DNA of 64,000 nucleotides. It comes from an uncultured Oleispira sp. (GTDB lineage: Bacteria > Pseudomonadota > Gammaproteobacteria > Pseudomonadales > Oceanobacteraceae). The position numbers and the translations under genes were made by a program. The stretch covers positions 1-64,000 of the forward strand of contig CAJXUD010000002.1 of NCBI GenBank assembly GCA_913061415.1. The letters are read 5' to 3'. The notes under the pieces are model-generated. The model was not told where the DNA came from. It saw only the letters and a list, made by a program, of their open reading frames with translations, and ran no database searches. Shown piece after piece: positions 40,201 through 50,400 of this stretch (positions are counted from its first letter, which is position 1; each line of letters begins with the position of its first letter).

Positions 40201-43200
40201 TTCGTTTGCAACGATTGTATTAACAGAATCGATCACTGCCTGGATTTCAGAAGCTGTTGGATTAGCTGTATCAGCGAATGGACTTGGCGAAGTTTCAGTA
40301 AACGCAGCTTGGTATTCAGCTTGGTTTTCTTGAACCGCACCACTTACGTCACGGATTGCATTCAACTCATCAGCATCAATTAAGTCGCCATTACTGTTAC
40401 CAGCAATGTCTTCTTTTAGTTGATCCAGTGCTGCCGTTTCATCAGCAACAATTATGTTAACCGAATCAATCACTGCCTGGATCTCTGAAGGTGCTGGATT
40501 CGCTGGGTCAGCAAATGGACTTGGAGACGTTGCAGTAAACGCAGCTTGGTATTCAGCTTGGTTTTCTTGGATCGCACCACTTACGTCACGAATTACATTC
40601 AACTCATCAGCATCAATTAAGTCACCATTACCGTTACCGGCTATGTCTTCTTTTAGTTGATCTAGTGCTGCTGTTTCGTCAGCAACAATTGTATTAACCG
40701 AATTAATCACTGCCTGAATTTCAGCAGGTGTTGGGTTATTCGTATCAGCGAATGGGCTTGGTGAAGTTTCAATAAAGGCAGTCTGGTATTCAGCTTGGTT
40801 AGCTTGAATCGCGTTAGTTACACCGCGGATTGCATTCAATTCAGAAGCTTCAATTAGATCGTTGTTTGTATTACCTGCGATATCTTCTTTTAACTCATCA
40901 ATAGCAGATTTTTCATCAGCAACAATAGTATTAACTGAATCAATCACGGCCTGAATTTCAGCAGGTGTTGGATTGGCTGGGTCAGCAAATGGGCTTGGTG
41001 AAGTAGCAATAAACGCAGCCTGATATTCAGCTTGGTTATCCTGAATTGCACCAGATACTCCACGTATTGCATTCAACTCAGAAGCTTCAACAAGATCGTT
41101 ATTCGCATTACCTGCGATGTCTTCTTTCAGTTCATTCAATGCTGCCGTTTCGTTGGCAACGATTGTATTAACTGAATCGATCACCGTCTGAATTTCAGAA
41201 GCCGTTGGATTCGTTGAGTCAGCGAACGGACTTGGTGAAGTTTCAGTAAACGCAGCTTGATATTCAGACTGATTCGCTTGAATTGCATCAGATACCCCAC
41301 GGATTGCATTCAACTCAGAAGCTTCAACAAGATCGTTGTTTGTATTACCTGCGATATCTTCTTTCAGTTCGTTCAATGCTGCCGTTTCGTTTGCAACGAT
41401 TGTATTAACTGAATCGATCACCGCCTGAATTTCAGCAGGTGTTGGATTGGCGGGGTCAGCAAATGGGCTTGGTGAGGTTGCAATAAACGCAGCCTGATAT
41501 TCAGCTTGGTTAGCCTGAATTGCACCAGATACTCCACGAATCGCATTCAACTCAGAAGCTTCAACGAGATCGTTATTCGCATTACCTGCGATATCTTCTT
41601 TCAGTTCGTTCAATGCCGCCGTTTCGTTGGCAACAATAGTATTAACTGAATCGATCACTGTCTGAATTTCAGCAGGTGTTGGATTAGCTGTATCAGCGAA
41701 TGGACTTGGCGAAGTTTCAGTAAACGCCGTTTGGTATTCAGCTTGGTTTTCTTGGATCGCACCACTTACGTCACGAATTGCATTCAACTCATCGGCATCA
41801 ATTAAGTCGCCATTACTGTTACCAGTAATGTCTTCTTTTAGTTGATCCAATGCTGCCGCTTCATCAGCAACAATTGTATTAACCGAATTAATCACTGCCT
41901 GAATTTCAGCAGGTGTTGGGTTATTCGTATCAGCGAATGGGCTTGGTGAAGTTTCAATAAAGGCAGTCTGGTATTCAGCTTGGTTAGCTTGAATCGCGTT
42001 AGTTACACCGCGGATTGCATTCAATTCAGAAGCTTCAATTAGATCGTTGTTTGTATTACCTGCGATATCTTCTTTTAACTCATCAATAGCAGATTTTTCA
42101 TCAGCAACAATAGTATTAACTGAATCAATCACGGCCTGAATTTCAGCAGGTGTTGGATTAGCTGTATCAGCGAACGGGCTTGGCGAAGTAGCAATGAATG
42201 CAGCCTGGTATTCAACTTGATTCGCTTGAATCGCGTCATTTACACCGCGGATTGCATTCAACTCAGAAGCTTCAACAAGATCGTTATTCGCATTACCTGC
42301 GATATCTTCTTTCAGTTCGTTCAATGCTGCCGTTTCATTTGCAACAATAGTATTAACTGACGCGATTACTGCATTGATTTCAGCAGCTATTGGATTATTT
42401 ACATCTGAAAAAGCAGCAGAAATAAATGCAGCATTATATTCATCAATATTCGCAATTATAACACCCTCCACCCTATGAATCTCATCTAACTGATTAGCTG
42501 TTATTAAACGGGAATTTGCGTTTCCGTTTAGGTCTTCAATTAACTCAGCCAGTGCTTTCAGGCTGTTAATAACAGAACTGACAATCGCTTGAATTTTGGC
42601 GGTGGTATCAGCAAACACTCCACTAGAAGCTTCTACTGCAGCATTAACCGCATCAATATTAGCACTGGTTACACCTGCTACCCCAGCTGCTGAATAATGA
42701 CCTTCTGCTGGAACTGGGTTTGTATTGCTATCAGCAAAAGCTTCAATCATATCAATAGCAGCCGCTGTCGCTAAATCAGCAACTATTTGGTTCACTATAG
42801 CTTGAATCTTATTAGCAGTATCAGCTTGCGCGGCAGTAATGGCATCTATCGCATTATTAACGGCACCGATATTACTGACGGTTACTCCCGTAATTTCCGC
42901 TGTTGTGTAATCTGTAACGGTTGGAGCTGGGTTAATGTTACTCTCGGCAAAAGCCTTGATAACATCAATCGCGGCTGCTGAGCGAAGATCTGCAATCACT
43001 TGATCTACGATAACTTGAATTTTGTCTTCAGAATCAACTTGAATCGCTGTCAAAGAAGCGATTTTTTGATTGATATTTAGAAGATTTTCATTGCTGACAC
43101 CTACAATTCCAATTAATTCAAAATCTGAGATAATTGGTGCGCTATTGGATTGATCTGCCGCATAATTTTTAATTGTTATGAGAGGATCAACAACAACTCT

Positions 43201-44970
43201 TACTGCTCGCACTTTTTGCACAGCAACATTTCCAGCGGCATCGGTAACATCATAAGTAACTGAATAATCAGCAATAGCATTAATATCAACGGAGTTAACA
43301 GTAACAAGCTTATTAGCGATATCCGCATCAAATAAATCTATCACTGAGGCGCCTGCATCATTATATTGCTCGCCTAAAATGCTATATACAACTGAGTCTC
43401 CATTAACACTAATCACTGGTGGTGTTTGGTCAAAAATAATTCCTATACTGACTTCATCATTCATATTTCCTGCGGCATCAGAAACTGCATCAGCTCCCAA
43501 TAACAATGTTACCTGTTCGGCCTCTATCAAACTGTCAGCTGGATCCAATAATACAGAATATGTTGAATTATCTATTTTAGTGAAAGTACTTAAAACGGCA
43601 TTATCTACAGATATTCCTGCTAGCGTTAGGACTGCTACAGGTTTCGAAAAATTTAAGGTGATCGTATTTGCTTCTAGTGTATTAAATTCTGTTGGTGTAA
43701 CAGTCACTGTAGGCTTAATTACATCGTAGATAGTAGTGACACTTGTCGTAACATTCTCTTCTCCACCACTTACTGAAGTAACTGCACCTGCTAACAAGGT
43801 GAAAACAATCTCACTACTTTCTAACGGTGAAGGATTAGGCATAACCGTGGCCTGATACAGGTTTAATTCAGGCGATATTAAATTGGAAACACTCCCGTTC
43901 GAAACCTGTATGTCTGATAAATCAAATCCATTAATTTCTTCACTAAACAAAAAATTCACATCAAATGATTCAGCACTAGTCGTATGAGGAGAGTTTATTA
44001 GCACTTGTGGTGCTGTAGCACTCGCGTCAATAATGCCTATCGTCGCAACGGCATCGGCACTTGCTAAAGCACCCTCGCCTAATGGGTTTACTCTTACGAC
44101 AGACAAATCATCAATGATCATTCCTGTAGTGGTGCTATTTGTAGTCGAAAATTGAAGTCTTATATTGGCTTCAGTATTCGAAGCAGGAATTATAATTTTT
44201 TCCTCTGTTAAGTTCCAAACAGTATTACTGCGCGTAAATGTTGTAGCCGCAATAACTTCAAAATCCGCCTGAGTAACAACCTCAATCGTAGTATCTACCG
44301 TACTTGGTGTATCCACATGTAAACGACGAGTAGCCTTGAGAGATATCTCATATTCCACTCCAGGCGTAACAACCAAGTTCTGAAAACCTTGAGATTCTGC
44401 ATCTATCTCATGAACACTATTGGTACCAACATGGCCATATGCAGAAACAGTATTTGTTTCAAATGTGTAAGGGTATGAACATACCCAATCTTTAATCACC
44501 CAAACATCAGCACCTAAAACACAATAAGTAGGGTCTGGATTATTTATCTCTCGTCTAAATACAGTATTATAAACCCCTTCTTTAACCTGAAAAGCAGCAG
44601 AACCATTTTCAAACCCTGAATTCAATATATGATCTGCTCTTACTCCAAGTTTAAAGGTTTCTAGATCAACACCAGCATCATCATTAACGGGTATCACAAC
44701 TTCTATTACGCCTGTCGTATTCCCAGCCTCAATCACCATTCGATTTGAAGCTAAGAAATAATCATCACCAGCAGCTGTTTCAGCACTAGCTTCATATAAA
44801 ATAATTTGCCCATTTTCACCAGCAGCGGGAGAAATTGTGACTAAAGCCCGAGCAATAGAACCCTCAGTTACAAGTACATCAGAAACGCTAATACTGTCGA
44901 GAATCGCATTAGAGTAGGAAGAGAGCATTAACAATAAAAATGCTAATACTGATTTTAACCGAAGATTCAT
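37252..44970 (-). CDS. Giant repeat-rich surface protein fused to an OmpA barrel and peptidoglycan-binding domain
   Basis: The start at 44970 is chosen because AAGGA lies seven bases upstream; an ATG at 44991 adds seven residues. The 2572-residue product has a signal peptide (1-22), a Calx-beta domain, Ig-like domains (to about 600) and helical repeats. Ten 79-residue repeats occupy about 884-1670, then Asp-rich thrombospondin type-3 repeats about 1670-2180. Residues 2197-2218 look like a CTERM sorting signal (GAGN, membrane helix, Arg-Arg-Lys), directly followed by what reads as a signal peptide cut after GANA at 2236. The last 336 residues form an eight-strand OmpA-type barrel, a short TSP3 linker and an OmpA peptidoglycan-binding domain. 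It is probably surface-exposed and adhesive, and is first in an operon with the two-component system. Confidence 0.85.
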   Translation of the reverse strand: MNLRLKSVLAFLLLMLSSYSNAILDSISVSDVLVTEGSIARALVTISPAAGENGQIILYEASAETAAGDDYFLASNRMVIEAGNTTGVIEVVIPVNDDAGVDLETFKLGVRADHILNSGFENGSAAFQVKEGVYNTVFRREINNPDPTYCVLGADVWVIKDWVCSYPYTFETNTVSAYGHVGTNSVHEIDAESQGFQNLVVTPGVEYEISLKATRRLHVDTPSTVDTTIEVVTQADFEVIAATTFTRSNTVWNLTEEKIIIPASNTEANIRLQFSTTNSTTTGMIIDDLSVVRVNPLGEGALASADAVATIGIIDASATAPQVLINSPHTTSAESFDVNFLFSEEINGFDLSDIQVSNGSVSNLISPELNLYQATVMPNPSPLESSEIVFTLLAGAVTSVSGGEENVTTSVTTIYDVIKPTVTVTPTEFNTLEANTITLNFSKPVAVLTLAGISVDNAVLSTFTKIDNSTYSVLLDPADSLIEAEQVTLLLGADAVSDAAGNMNDEVSIGIIFDQTPPVISVNGDSVVYSILGEQYNDAGASVIDLFDADIANKLVTVNSVDINAIADYSVTYDVTDAAGNVAVQKVRAVRVVVDPLITIKNYAADQSNSAPIISDFELIGIVGVSNENLLNINQKIASLTAIQVDSEDKIQVIVDQVIADLRSAAAIDVIKAFAESNINPAPTVTDYTTAEITGVTVSNIGAVNNAIDAITAAQADTANKIQAIVNQIVADLATAAAIDMIEAFADSNTNPVPAEGHYSAAGVAGVTSANIDAVNAAVEASSGVFADTTAKIQAIVSSVINSLKALAELIEDLNGNANSRLITANQLDEIHRVEGVIIANIDEYNAAFISAAFSDVNNPIAAEINAVIASVNTIVANETAALNELKEDIAGNANNDLVEASELNAIRGVNDAIQANQVEYQAAFIATSPSPFADTANPTPAEIQAVIDSVNTIVADEKSAIDELKEDIAGNTNNDLIEASELNAIRGVTNAIQANQAEYQTAFIETSPSPFADTNNPTPAEIQAVINSVNTIVADEAAALDQLKEDITGNSNGDLIDADELNAIRDVSGAIQENQAEYQTAFTETSPSPFADTANPTPAEIQTVIDSVNTIVANETAALNELKEDIAGNANNDLVEASELNAIRGVSGAIQANQAEYQAAFIATSPSPFADPANPTPAEIQAVIDSVNTIVANETAALNELKEDIAGNTNNDLVEASELNAIRGVSDAIQANQSEYQAAFTETSPSPFADSTNPTASEIQTVIDSVNTIVANETAALNELKEDIAGNANNDLVEASELNAIRGVSGAIQDNQAEYQAAFIATSPSPFADPANPTPAEIQAVIDSVNTIVADEKSAIDELKEDIAGNTNNDLIEASELNAIRGVTNAIQANQAEYQTAFIETSPSPFADTNNPTPAEIQAVINSVNTIVADETAALDQLKEDIAGNGNGDLIDADELNVIRDVSGAIQENQAEYQAAFTATSPSPFADPANPAPSEIQAVIDSVNIIVADETAALDQLKEDIAGNSNGDLIDADELNAIRDVSGAVQENQAEYQAAFTETSPSPFADTANPTASEIQAVIDSVNTIVANETAALDQLKEDIAGNSNGDLIDADELNAIRDVSGAVQENQAGYQDAFSASTPSPFADPTNPTAAEIQAIITAVNNGDVDSDNDGLPDSVDANDDNDDLTDEEEAGSTPTTSTTDSCDPDTRHDNCDFDKDGVINGSDDDDDNDGVKDLDEVTEEDRSNVDSDGNGICDGAMAFAAVDSFKGCMPNTNPDSDADYDNDGTKDNAELSGDTDGDLIPDYLDADGDGSAPSYGDSDKDGIDDKTECGPVLPCRDTDKDGVYDYLDTDSDNDGISDDEEADGVSGNGQDVTATDGSVKAKDTDTDGIPDYLDTDSDNDGKTDADENSPVGKDTDSDGIPDVVDHDDNNTQTGGGDSDNDGLSDAEECPNYPTNCPDSDNDGQPDYLDNNNDSDFDGIPDGDEDSNLDNDNNPATNPRDTDGDGVYDYLDTDSDNDGIDDADERSTPYDSNNLKDTDSDGIPDVIDSTNGDGDADSDGIPDSLECTGQPCRDTDNDGIPDFMDEDSDNDGLLDADEIGDINDLLKDTDDDGIPDVVDPSTGEVGQQGGDSDNDGVADAVECNSWPNCADSDNDGIDDYLDEDSSPEISTPDSAPESAPVVEQDLGTIKTGVHGAGNVHWGFALMLSLLVVLRRKSTVLMALPMLVASLGANAEWWDEMDLYVGAGVGQSYLDPGLGGTAYEIDDHTKNAWKLTAGWDWNDHISIEGYYTELGTVDLKPGAHMTYRMMGGDAMLHFWAHGEERKKGSIALYAKAGLNHMTNNANGVNYDQGSNFQLFGGLGAELYLQRRFSVRLELESYDTDAALLSLNLIKRFGFKSKTRLKSEVLPKVEPQILDIVPVVVDSDLDGFLDDEDQCPYTPEGLTVDDRGCAEFDGKLGDLIASIQFEVNSASLTETSKISLSEIVNMLKVYPAVKVDVQAHSDNTGSARYNKTLSQKRAESVVDYLRQKNITGSRLTAEGFGEERPVAENTTKDGRAKNRRVEFVLTRR
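38440..39979 (-). repeat. Thrombospondin type-3 Asp-rich calcium repeats in the giant surface gene
   Basis: The coding strand encodes about 20 short units of the form DSDNDGIPD or DTDGDGVYDYLD, expected to bind Ca2+ along a rigid rod. Because the code repeats (GAT, TCA, CCA, TTA on the plus strand), the opposite strand looks open in several frames; those frames are not genes. Confidence 0.9.
39980..42321 (-). repeat. Ten tandem 237 bp repeats inside the giant surface gene, with a 1185 bp five-unit period
   Basis: The coding repeat is 79 residues (unit begins NELKEDIAGN or DQLKEDIAGN and ends near TIVADEAAAL); the last unit is shortened. A degenerate eleventh copy precedes them at 42322-42560. 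The stretch around 40680-40970 recurs nearly base for base at 41865-42160, exactly 1185 bp (five units) away. Units 2 and 7 are identical in protein. This indicates a recent block duplication or gene conversion. Confidence 0.93.
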
Positions 44971-45442
44971 CCAAATATCCTTGCTGAGCATGTTAAAAAA
45001 TTCCTTTTTAGGACTCTAAAATAGGCCTATAACGTAAATATGGCCGCATGTATAACTATTACAAAATGTAACTTTGATAAGTTTACTGCTTAACAACATA
45101 TCCAAGAAATGAGACTTAGTCGGCATCAATTAAATAAATGAGACATGTTGCGCCAAATATTGCTCAAGAATTATCCATTTTTAAGGGTTTTTTGCAATGT
45201 TATGTAAGCTTTAACCACGTAAATGAAACAAAATTTTACAAATCCCTCATGAATATGTCGTAGATATTTGAATTATTTGCAAGTTATTATTACGTTCGTA
45301 CTAAGTAAATCAGGTTAAATTGTGATGAAAAGCCTTAGGTTCTAACATACACTTTTGACTAGGTTTTTTAGATCAGCTGATATGAATCGCTCCTAGCTCA
45401 CTAGACAGTCTTTCACTATATAATGAGTTAACAGAGGCCATT
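44971..45442. other. A/T-rich intergenic region upstream of the giant surface gene
   Basis: No coding frame of note. It should contain the promoter of the giant gene and the two-component operon. Two near-direct repeats, AAATGAGACTT and AAATGAGACAT (about 45107-45153), may be regulatory. No promoter was defined with confidence. Confidence 0.4.
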
Positions 45443-45642
45443 ATGACTGGTGAACGATATAACGAAGAATTCAAGATAGCAGCCGTTAAGCAAGTAACCG
45501 AAGAGCGTGACATCTTAAAGGAAGCCGCCATGAATATCCCATACGTACGCTATGTCGGGCACTAGAAATTCATCCTAGTAGTTTCTATGCCTGGCTAGCA
45601 AACCCACTAAGTAAACGTGCAAAAGAAGATGAATACTTATGA
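45443..45642 (+). pseudogene. IS3-family transposase remnant (OrfA/OrfB)
   Basis: From ATG 45443 the frame reads MTGERYNEEFKIAAVKQVTE, the start of an IS3 OrfA, then jumps directly to ERDILKEAA, the end of such an OrfA, so about 50 codons are missing. It ends at a stop at 45565. In another frame from 45535 the start of OrfB follows: YPIRTLCRALEIHPSS and FYAWLANPLSKRAKEDEYL to a stop at 45642. The rest of OrfB is gone. No intact terminal repeats were found. Confidence 0.75.
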
Positions 45643-45955
45643 AACAAGGCAGTACCTAGAAGACTAGGGGCGATTCAATTTAAGGAAAAATATTTCATAT
45701 ACACACCAGTCAAATTATTCTGGGCGCATACTATCAGAAACAGCGTAGATAATTATGAGGGTTTTACAATGAAGCTATACTTTTGACATTCTAGAATCAG
45801 CGTTAAGATTGAATAATATATTAACGCTAGAATATGGCTATTTATCGATACTATTCGTTTTCCGAAAGGTCCTTAAATGAGCATATTTCAATCTTTACAG
45901 CCTAGAAAGGTATCAATATTATCGGCTTCTGAGCGTAGAATTATTACCCATGCTC
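45643..45955. other. A/T-rich intergenic region between the IS remnant and tilS
   Basis: No gene-like frame, tRNA or strong hairpin seen. It may hold further decayed IS sequence. The terminator of the tilS transcript should lie here, but only a weak GAGC/GCTC stem near 45930-45955 is visible. Confidence 0.3.
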
Positions 45956-47422
45956 TTATTTAATATTACTTGCGGCACCACCTTTAAACCTCCAATCTAA
46001 CAACCAGCCATCTTGCTCAGCAAAGTACCCCTGACAAACAAATAGTCCAGGTACCGCAACCACTTCATTCGTTGCTTTGCAGACAATGATGGGCCAATAA
46101 TTTCTTACCCAACTCGCAACTCCATAATCTTGCCACCACTTTTTCATTTTTCGAGTAGATCGGCCTACGGGTTTAGCCGCATCACCTGGTTGCCATAAAC
46201 GTATTGCATAATCCCCTGGCTTTAATCCACACTCTTGATGACTGGTTTTATATGACAGTTCACCTAAAGCATTCTCTCTTTTGTAATTTGGTAGAATGAA
46301 AGATTGTTGATTTTGCTCAATCACAGCAACCTCTTCATATCGAACTTGGTCTTTTAACGCACATGCTGAATGCCATAAAAACAAATAACCTTGATATCGA
46401 TATAACGCCTTATCACCCCATGTAAAACTGGGCTCTGCATCTACTCTCGCTTCAATAACATCGCTATAAATAGACTTTATTTGAGCCTTAGATGGCAGTA
46501 CATCAACAAACTGAGCGAGCCAAGCACGTAAATAACTTACAGCAGCTGCGCCATCGAGCTCGTTAATCAAGGTTAAATCAAAACGTGGAATGTCTTCGAG
46601 TGCAGGGTGGATTTTTTGATCAGTTTGCACAAATACTGTCGTTGTATTTATTTCTTTTAATAGCAGCGTTTGCAGCAAGTCTTTCTCATGCTTAACAGTA
46701 TTAACTGTACGTGATAGAGATTGTTTTTTGTCAGGGTAGCGCTGCCATATTTGTGGCAATAATTCATTGCGCCACCAATTTCTATCGATTTCTGAATCTA
46801 GGTTTGATTCATCTTCAATCCAGCTAAGACTATGCGCTTTGGCATAATCAATCAGCTGATGTTTTTCAACTGCTAAGAAAGGTCGTAATATCTGACACGT
46901 ATTCGAGCGTGATAAATTTCTTTTCTGCGGAATACCCGATAAGCCAGTTAAACCACTGCCGCGAATGGCACGCATGAAGAAAGTTTCAATCTGATCATCA
47001 AGGTGATGCCCTTGCAGTAACACATCACCGGCCTGGCAGTATTGTTCAAAAATTTGATAGCGTGCCTCACGAGCGGCTTGCTCAATTCCGTCAGAAGAAC
47101 CCGCGTCTAAATGCACTCGCTCTACAATGCATTCAACTGTTACAGCGCCCTCATAGTCAGCTGAAAGCTGGCAACACAATGATTGAGCCTGCTTGACCCA
47201 ATCATCGGCATTGTTAGATAAACCATGATGCACGTGAATGGCTTTAATCGTGGTGATTTTTGCAGTGGGTAACGTCGACCGTTTATCGAATAACTCATCA
47301 ACTAACGCATGCAACAATACAGTTGAATCAATACCCGCACTTAGCGCAACCCAAATACACTGAACATCGCCCTGCTCGTTAGCCTGTTCAAGTGCCGATA
47401 AAATCGCTTTTCCTAAATCCAT
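45956..47422 (-). CDS. tilS: tRNA(Ile)-lysidine synthase
   Basis: This 488-residue PP-loop ATPase converts C34 of tRNA-Ile2 to lysidine, so that it reads AUA. The PP-loop is at about residues 28-33 but reads SAGIDS rather than the usual SGGxDS (codon GCG for the second position). The conserved GHHLDDQIETFFMR and the TilS C-terminal domains (about 240-470) are present. The start is adjacent to the dnaE stop, so the two are coupled. In E. coli accA and other genes lie between dnaE and tilS. Confidence 0.94.
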   Translation of the reverse strand: MDLGKAILSALEQANEQGDVQCIWVALSAGIDSTVLLHALVDELFDKRSTLPTAKITTIKAIHVHHGLSNNADDWVKQAQSLCCQLSADYEGAVTVECIVERVHLDAGSSDGIEQAAREARYQIFEQYCQAGDVLLQGHHLDDQIETFFMRAIRGSGLTGLSGIPQKRNLSRSNTCQILRPFLAVEKHQLIDYAKAHSLSWIEDESNLDSEIDRNWWRNELLPQIWQRYPDKKQSLSRTVNTVKHEKDLLQTLLLKEINTTTVFVQTDQKIHPALEDIPRFDLTLINELDGAAAVSYLRAWLAQFVDVLPSKAQIKSIYSDVIEARVDAEPSFTWGDKALYRYQGYLFLWHSACALKDQVRYEEVAVIEQNQQSFILPNYKRENALGELSYKTSHQECGLKPGDYAIRLWQPGDAAKPVGRSTRKMKKWWQDYGVASWVRNYWPIIVCKATNEVVAVPGLFVCQGYFAEQDGWLLDWRFKGGAASNIK

Positions 47423-50400
47423 TTAGGAATAATCCATCGCCACAGATTCTTCACCAAAGGCATATTTCAAGACCAATAGTTGTTCGTCAGTAGGACGAAT
47501 ACGCCAGTGGTCACCCAACTGAATATCGGCTTGTGCGCTGTCGTTAGAATATTCCAAAATAACAGGGCAACCGTGCTCACCCTGTGCAATATTTACTGGC
47601 TCTAGCATCTGTTTGAAATTGGCAACAAACTTATGATCAAGCTGATCGCGACGCACTTTTACTTTTAACGATTTAGCGTAATTTAAGCGCGCCTGGCTAA
47701 TTTCCATAGCATTAATCGCATTGGCTTTTAGACCACCAGAATAATCATCGTGGCGCACGTTCGCTTCTATGATAATAACCTTGTCTTTATCGATGACTTC
47801 GCGCACTTTCTCAAACGCTTCGGAAAACAATGATACTTCCACCCGCCCAGTTCGGTCATCGAGGGTAATAAAACACATATTCTCCCCACGTTTATTCTTC
47901 ATAATACGCAGGTTAACAATTAATCCCGCAAGCTTTTGTACTTTTTTGTCGTCACGCAAATTAGACAGTTTGGTTGGTGCTAGTTGACGTACTTCATCTT
48001 CGTATTCGTCAAACGGATGGCCCGTCACAAATAAACCTAGGGTATCTTTTTCACCCTGAAGGCGTTCTTTTAATGTCCAGCCACGCAGGTGGCGATGTTT
48101 CTCATACACATCAAACTGCACATCTTCAGCCGCTTCTGCTTCGGCATCGCCAAACAGATCAAATACTCCAGACGCTTCATTGGCTGCACTTTGCTGTGCA
48201 GCTTTTACCGCATCTTCAATGCTGGCCATAATGACCGCACGATCTTCACCAAAACAGTCAAAGCCACCACTGCGAACCAGCGCTTCTAGTACGCGTTTAT
48301 TCGTTTTCTTTGGATCGCAGCGCTTACAAAAATCGAACAGGTCTTTAAATGGGCCACCTTGATTTCGTGCTTCTACTATCGCCGCAACGGGGCCTTCGCC
48401 CGCGCCTTTTACTGCGCCTAAACCATAAACAATTGAGCCTTCATCATTAACGATAAAACCAAACTCAGACTGATTGACGTTGGGTAATACCAGGTCGAGT
48501 TTCATCTCTCGACATTCTTCAACAAAGCCAACGACCTTGTCGGTATTTTGCATGTCTGAGGTTAATACCGCTGCCATAAAAGGCGCAGGATAGTGACACT
48601 TCAACCAAAGCGTTTGATACGAAACGACCGCATACGCGGCGGAGTGAGATTTGTTAAAACCATAACCGGCAAACTTTTCTACCAAGTCAAAAATTTTCAT
48701 TGCCAGATCAGGATCAACACCAACCGAGATCGCACCTTCGCGGAAAGTACCACGCTGCTTTTCCATCTCTTCGGGTTTTTTCTTACCCATAGCACGACGC
48801 AACATGTCGGCGCCACCTAGAGTATAACCTGCCAAGACCTGGGCAATTTGCATTACCTGTTCTTGGTATACGATTACCCCATAGGTCGGCTCTAAAATGC
48901 CTTTTAAACTTTCGTGCTGATAATCAGGGTGCGGATAAGCCACTTCTGCACGACCGTGCTTACGGTTAATAAAGTCATCAACCATGCCTGATTCCAATGG
49001 CCCCGGACGAAACAAGGCAACCAGTGCAATCATATCTTCTAGGTTATCGGGCTGGAGTCGACGTACCAGATCTTTCATACCGCGAGATTCCAACTGGAAT
49101 ACGGCGGTAGTTTGTGCGGTTTTTAAATACTCAATACACTCTTTATCGTGAAGGTCGATTTCTTCAATTCGAATATGAGGTTCGCCCGCTTTATCTTTAA
49201 AGCGGTTAATCGTTTTAATCGCCCAATCGATAATCGTTAAGGTTCGAAGACCCAAGAAATCGAATTTAACCAGACCTGCTTCTTCTACGTCACTTTTATC
49301 GAATTGCGTCACCAGCCCGGTATAATCTTCATCACAAGCCGTCGGTGAAAAGTCGGTCAGTTTAGTCGGTGCGATTACCACACCACCGGCGTGTTTACCG
49401 GTTTGGCGCGCAATACCTTCCAGCCGCGTTGCCATTTCCCAAATTTCTTGTGCTTCTTCATCTTCATCAATGAATTCTTTTAGCGCAGGTTCCATATCAA
49501 GCGCTTTGGCCAAGCTCATACCGGGATCGCCCGGAATTAATTTAGAAATTTTGTCGGCCAAACCAAACGATTTACTTTGCGCTCGCGCTACATCGCGTAC
49601 TACCGCTTTCGCCGCCATCGTACCGAAGGTCACAATTTGCGATACCGCTTCACGACCATAATGATCGGCTACGTAGTTGATTACTTCGCCTCGTCGATCC
49701 ATACAGAAATCGATATCGAAATCCGGCATGGAAACACGTTCGGGGTTCAAGAATCGTTCGAATAGCAGGTCGTATAAAATAGGGTCAATGTCGGTAATTT
49801 TTTGCGCGTAGGCCACCAACGAACCCGCACCGGACCCACGACCTGGACCAACGGGAATATCGTTATCTTTTGACCATTGAATAAAGTCCATTACGATCAA
49901 GAAGTAGCCGGGAAATCCCATATCGAGAATAATATCGAGTTCGAATTTTAGACGATCGTAGTATTCTTTCTTGCGCTCTTCGTAATCGGGCTGCTCCGGT
50001 TTTAGAATTTTTTCTAAGCGCTCATCCAAACCTTCGTATGAAATTTTACGAAAGAACTCCGCTTCCGTTAAACCATCGGGAATTGGAAAATCGGGCAGAT
50101 AGTACTTACCCAACTCCACTTCGACATTACATCGTTTAGCAATTTCTAAAGTATTCTCGATCGCCGAAGGAATATCCGCAAACAGCTCAATCATTTCTTC
50201 AGGGCTGCGGTAATACTGCTGATCGCTGTAACGTTTTTTACGGCGTTTATCGGCTAGTGCGTAACTTTCACCAATACAGACTCGCGTTTCGTGAGCTTCA
50301 AAATCATCTTGGGTAAGAAAGCGAACATCATTGGTCGCCACCACGGGCACGGAATATTTACTGGCCAGTGCAAGTGAGGCATTAAGTACAAGGTCTTCAT

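Noticed and set aside
38495-40660. Several plus-strand frames opposite the calcium-repeat region
   Set aside because: They are mirror images of the repeated Asp/Gly/Asn codons and give Ser/Leu/His-rich low-complexity proteins.
39980-42321. Could the 237 bp repeats be a CRISPR array?
   Set aside because: They are in-frame coding repeats without unique spacers.
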